The position numbers and the translations under genes were made by a program. This document shows positions 61,925 to 64,000 of a stretch of 64,000 nucleotides of DNA, one piece after another. How positions within the stretch are numbered: the first letter of the stretch is position 1; each line of letters starts with the position of its first letter. Origin of the DNA: an uncultured Lachnospiraceae bacterium (GTDB taxonomy: Bacteria > Bacillota > Clostridia > Lachnospirales > Lachnospiraceae); contig URUY01000010.1 of the NCBI GenBank assembly GCA_900551115.1, forward strand, positions 43,688 to 107,687, in the 5' to 3' direction. Below the pieces are notes generated by a model. The model was not told where the DNA came from. It did no database searches and saw only the letters and a list, made by a program, of their open reading frames with translations.

Positions 61925-62508
61925 ACCAAGCTCCTTCTTCTGTAATATATTTCTTTCCTGCATTTCTCTTCCTCACCCTGATTCCTGTGAAGAAATTCTC
62001 CGAGAAAGCCTTCAAAAATAATTTCCTTACCTTTTATATCATAAAAATCAGCAGGTGTCACCAGTGAAAAATGTTTATCAAACAGGTTTATGCCGTTTAC
62101 GGAAAGCAGCCGTGCAATAAAGGACGAACAGGTATAATGGGATTTCTGATAAAAAGGCTTCTGCAGCAGAATATAGGGCAGTCCTGCAATACAGTAATGA
62201 TAGCGGAATCTGTGCCGGTAGCACTGTTTCAGAAAAGCTTCTATGCGAGCCTTCTGCTCCCTTGTACAGTCTATGCTGTATATCAGATACCGGGCAGTAG
62301 GAAAGGCACTGTATATCTTATTTTTATCTTCTTTTTCAAATCCCGCAAAGCAGGGAATAAAAGGGTTGCGCCGCCCTATGCTGTAAGCCTCCGCCAAATC
62401 ATTATCCATGGACACAACCACATGAATATATTCCTTTTGTATAACCTGTCTGATAATACCCGCAAAAAAGCCCGGCGTATTCACAAGCGCTATGTATATT
62501 TTTTCCAT
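61921..62508 (-). CDS. Papain-like (NlpC/P60-related) hypothetical protein
   Basis: 195 residues, ribosome site GGGAGGG upstream. EYIHVVVSMDNDLAEAYS and YTCSSFIARLL offer a His and a Cys in the order of permuted papain-like (YiiX-type) NlpC/P60 enzymes, so it may be a cysteine hydrolase or acyltransferase. A Tyr/Phe-rich middle (YHYCIAGLPYILLQKPFYQ) could touch the membrane. The family is not named with confidence. It lies between a GT2 glycosyltransferase and a flippase-like protein, 23 bases and -4 bases away, suggesting envelope glycolipid work. Confidence 0.6.
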   Translation of the reverse strand: MEKIYIALVNTPGFFAGIIRQVIQKEYIHVVVSMDNDLAEAYSIGRRNPFIPCFAGFEKEDKNKIYSAFPTARYLIYSIDCTREQKARIEAFLKQCYRHRFRYHYCIAGLPYILLQKPFYQKSHYTCSSFIARLLSVNGINLFDKHFSLVTPADFYDIKGKEIIFEGFLGEFLHRNQGEEEKCRKEIYYRRRSLV

Positions 62509-62531
62509 CTGTACTTTCCCTCCCTATATCT

Positions 62532-63545
62532 CTAGCTAAACTCATATGTCCTTTTCGCTCTTTCATATCCTTTTAAGGTCAGCCAGCCCCCTATTTTTCC
62601 GGGCAGGAAGGTCAGCCCGCCAAGGGACGTATACCGCAGCCTCCGATACAGCCCCCTGTCCTTTTCTTTTATATAAGCCCATAAAACGCGGCGTTTTTGT
62701 AATGCCTCTTCCGTTTTTATCATAAGCAGGTAGACAGAAGATATGGACAGCATGATAGAAATATTCCGCATCATATACCGTGACAGCTTTGGCGATTTTT
62801 CTTTTACCTCCTGTAAATCCACACAGTCCACTACCAGCTTTGTAACCAGTATCTGCTGGTCTATCCTTTTTTTATAGCTTTCTTCATTTACCGACTGGTC
62901 GTCCCTGCCCAGAAAGTAATGGTATAAATCGACATCCAGATATAGAATGTTTTTCACATAGGGCAGCGGTTTATACGCAAACAGATTGTCCACATAAAAG
63001 GTATGCTCCGGCAGCTTTATACCGCTCTTTCTAAGCACCTCTGTCCGAAAAACCAACGCATGCATCACCAGATACTGGGATGCCTTAAAGCGCCCCATAT
63101 CCTGCCAGCCGCAAAGCTGCTCTTCCGGAAACACATTTTCAAAGCTGACGCTTTTTTGCCTGTTTTCATACAAATGGTCATATACATAATTGCAGATTAA
63201 CAGATCTACCCCATCCTGCCATTTTTGCAGGCGACACATGAGCTTTTCAAGGGCCGCCCTATCCAGCCAGTCGTCTGAATCCACCACCTTAAAAAAGCGC
63301 CCGGATGCTGCCTTTAAGCCGGCGTTCACACCGGAGCCGTGTCCGCCGTTTTCCTTATGTACTACCTTAACGATTTCCGGATAACGCGCTGCATATGCAT
63401 CTGCAATTTCCCCTGTAGCATCCGTGGAACCATCGTCTATAATAATAATTTCTCCGTCTGACCCGCAGCAGAGCAGGGAATCAACGCACCTTTTTATATA
63501 ATCCTGCGAATTGTAACAGGGCACTGCAAAAGTAATCTCTTTCAT
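62532..63545 (-). CDS. Family 2 glycosyltransferase
   Basis: 337 residues from MKEITFAVPCYNSQ (63545), five bases after GGAGG. GT-A fold motifs are present: IIIDDGSTDATGEIAD, HGSGVNAGLKAASG and FKVVDSDDWLD (metal-binding DxD), with YLVMHALVFR following. The C-terminal 120 residues are helical, basic and lack membrane helices, as in cytosolic GT2 enzymes that add sugars to lipid carriers or polymers. The donor is unknown. It is the first gene of the GT2 - papain-like - flippase-like set. Confidence 0.9.
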   Translation of the reverse strand: MKEITFAVPCYNSQDYIKRCVDSLLCCGSDGEIIIIDDGSTDATGEIADAYAARYPEIVKVVHKENGGHGSGVNAGLKAASGRFFKVVDSDDWLDRAALEKLMCRLQKWQDGVDLLICNYVYDHLYENRQKSVSFENVFPEEQLCGWQDMGRFKASQYLVMHALVFRTEVLRKSGIKLPEHTFYVDNLFAYKPLPYVKNILYLDVDLYHYFLGRDDQSVNEESYKKRIDQQILVTKLVVDCVDLQEVKEKSPKLSRYMMRNISIMLSISSVYLLMIKTEEALQKRRVLWAYIKEKDRGLYRRLRYTSLGGLTFLPGKIGGWLTLKGYERAKRTYEFS

Positions 63546-63618
63546 ATTTGCCTCCATGCCTGAGTGTTTTTTTGTACACGCTTACTATACACAATAATAG
63601 TTAAAACTTAAGGTGGAA

Positions 63619-63656
63619 TTTCTAAATAATTACTAAATTTCTAAATAATCACCAAA
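63619..63656. repeat. Two 19-bp direct repeats
   Basis: TTTCTAAATAATTACTAAA (63619-63637) is repeated immediately as TTTCTAAATAATCACCAAA (63638-63656), 17 of 19 identical, between the divergent GT2 operon and the small orphan gene. Possible regulator site. Confidence 0.65.
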
Positions 63657-63664
63657 TTCATACC

Positions 63665-63692
63665 TTGCACACCACCTTTTTTCTGCTACAAT
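63665..63692 (+). promoter_or_regulatory. Promoter of the 65-residue orphan gene
   Basis: TTGCAC (63665-63670), 16-base spacer, TACAAT (63687-63692). Confidence 0.65.
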
Positions 63693-63742
63693 AAGAGTAA
63701 ACAATTTTTTTCTGTCTGAAAAGACCCAAAGGAAAATTTTAC

Positions 63743-63940
63743 ATGAATAACACATACGAAAAAGATATCCAAAATATTATTAATCTGTTAGACGGATTTT
63801 GTGCGGCTGAAGAAAGCCGCCTGAAAATAGAAGTGACCGAGACCGCTGCTCCCGAAACCGTCGAGCGCCGTTATCATCACGGGCGATGCGATGTGGGAAG
63901 CCCCTGGGCGAAGGGGGTTGCGTTTGATGTGGGGGAGTGA
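63743..63940 (+). CDS. Small protein with RRYHHGRCDVGSPW tail
   Basis: 65 residues after AGGAAA. The first half is an amphipathic helix-like segment (IQNIINLLDGFCAAEE), and the second contains the striking VERRYHHGRCDVGSPWAKG, with two His and one Cys that could bind metal. I recall similar tails in small clostridial proteins but cannot name a family. Its own promoter and a strong terminator at 63947-64000 argue for a real, monocistronic gene rather than a fragment. Confidence 0.6.
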   Translation: MNNTYEKDIQNIINLLDGFCAAEESRLKIEVTETAAPETVERRYHHGRCDVGSPWAKGVAFDVGE

Positions 63941-63946
63941 AGAGGA

Positions 63947-64000
63947 AAGGGGCTGTTGCAAAAGTAGATGAATAATCTACCGGAGCAACAGCTCCTTTTT
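63947..64000 (+). terminator. Terminator after the 65-residue gene
   Basis: AGGGGCTGTTGC / GCAACAGCTCCT outer arms, GTAGAT / ATCTAC inner arms, then T5 at the end of the window. Confidence 0.85.

Noticed and set aside
61709..61963. Minus-strand frame that begins at the good ATG before the flippase-like gene
   Set aside because: As a stand-alone protein it has no membrane helices or family features; it is the out-of-frame reading beyond the A8 run.

Overview
The window looks like chromosomal core sequence from a low-to-mid GC anaerobic Firmicute, most likely a member of the Lachnospiraceae (class Clostridia). Family content points there: the paired TIGR03915/TIGR03916 repair proteins, DUF6062 and DUF6106 proteins, an Rpn-type nuclease, AddAB instead of RecBCD, a T-box before tyrS, TPP and ZTP riboswitches, and strong AGGAGG ribosome binding sites. 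No genus can be named from the sequence alone. I see no rRNA, tRNA, CRISPR array, phage or insertion sequence. Most genes lie on the minus strand.

Layout, left to right. 1-432: end of an ECF-transporter S component. 436-2447: PadR / DUF1700 / DUF4097 operon with twin palindromic operators. 2756-9426: GH13 glycosidase, a BmrC/BmrD-like heterodimeric ABC exporter and a DUF2142 membrane protein, read leftward from a promoter near 9550. 9896-12367: a RecB-nuclease/XPD-helicase fusion. 12562-12786: an HPr-like protein without the catalytic His. 13071-15325: a radical-SAM DNA repair pair behind two LexA-type boxes, divergent from asnA (15532-16542). 16711-19898: VOC protein, SH3-NlpC/P60 hydrolase and a HAD-CPBP protease fusion, divergent from a 22-residue peptide gene (20020-20088). 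20169-23257: EamA and MATE transporters and a HAD phosphatase. 23303-24135: TPP-riboswitch-controlled thiT. 24249-34485: Rpn nuclease, then a DNA repair operon xth - 3-methyladenine glycosylase - addB - addA - GNAT. 34669-37113: HAD-IIA phosphatase overlapping tyrS, which has a Tyr T-box.

37195-42360: M19 dipeptidase, uracil permease, SGNH hydrolase and MBOAT acyltransferase. 42559-45985: DUF6062, TetR, a small acidic membrane protein and a MocR regulator. 45995-48537: DUF2225 and glnS. 48607-54819: a purine operon under a ZTP riboswitch (PurO-type IMP cyclohydrolase, stand-alone AICAR transformylase) that continues into a DHH phosphoesterase and a TIR-propeller membrane protein. 54850-60863: a PocR-GAF-GGDEF-EAL protein, guaB, DUF6106 and a membrane-anchored hypothetical. 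60898-63545: GT2 glycosyltransferase, papain-like protein and a flippase-like protein whose start sits in a poly-A frameshift. 63743-63940: a 65-residue orphan.

The most unusual items are the peptide gene facing the CPBP protease fusion, the A8 frameshift at 61908-61915, the SOS-type control of the TIGR03916/03915 pair, the TIR/DHH extension of the ZTP operon, and the HPr-like protein that keeps Ser46 but has no His15. All family calls come from reading motifs by eye; no database search was run.
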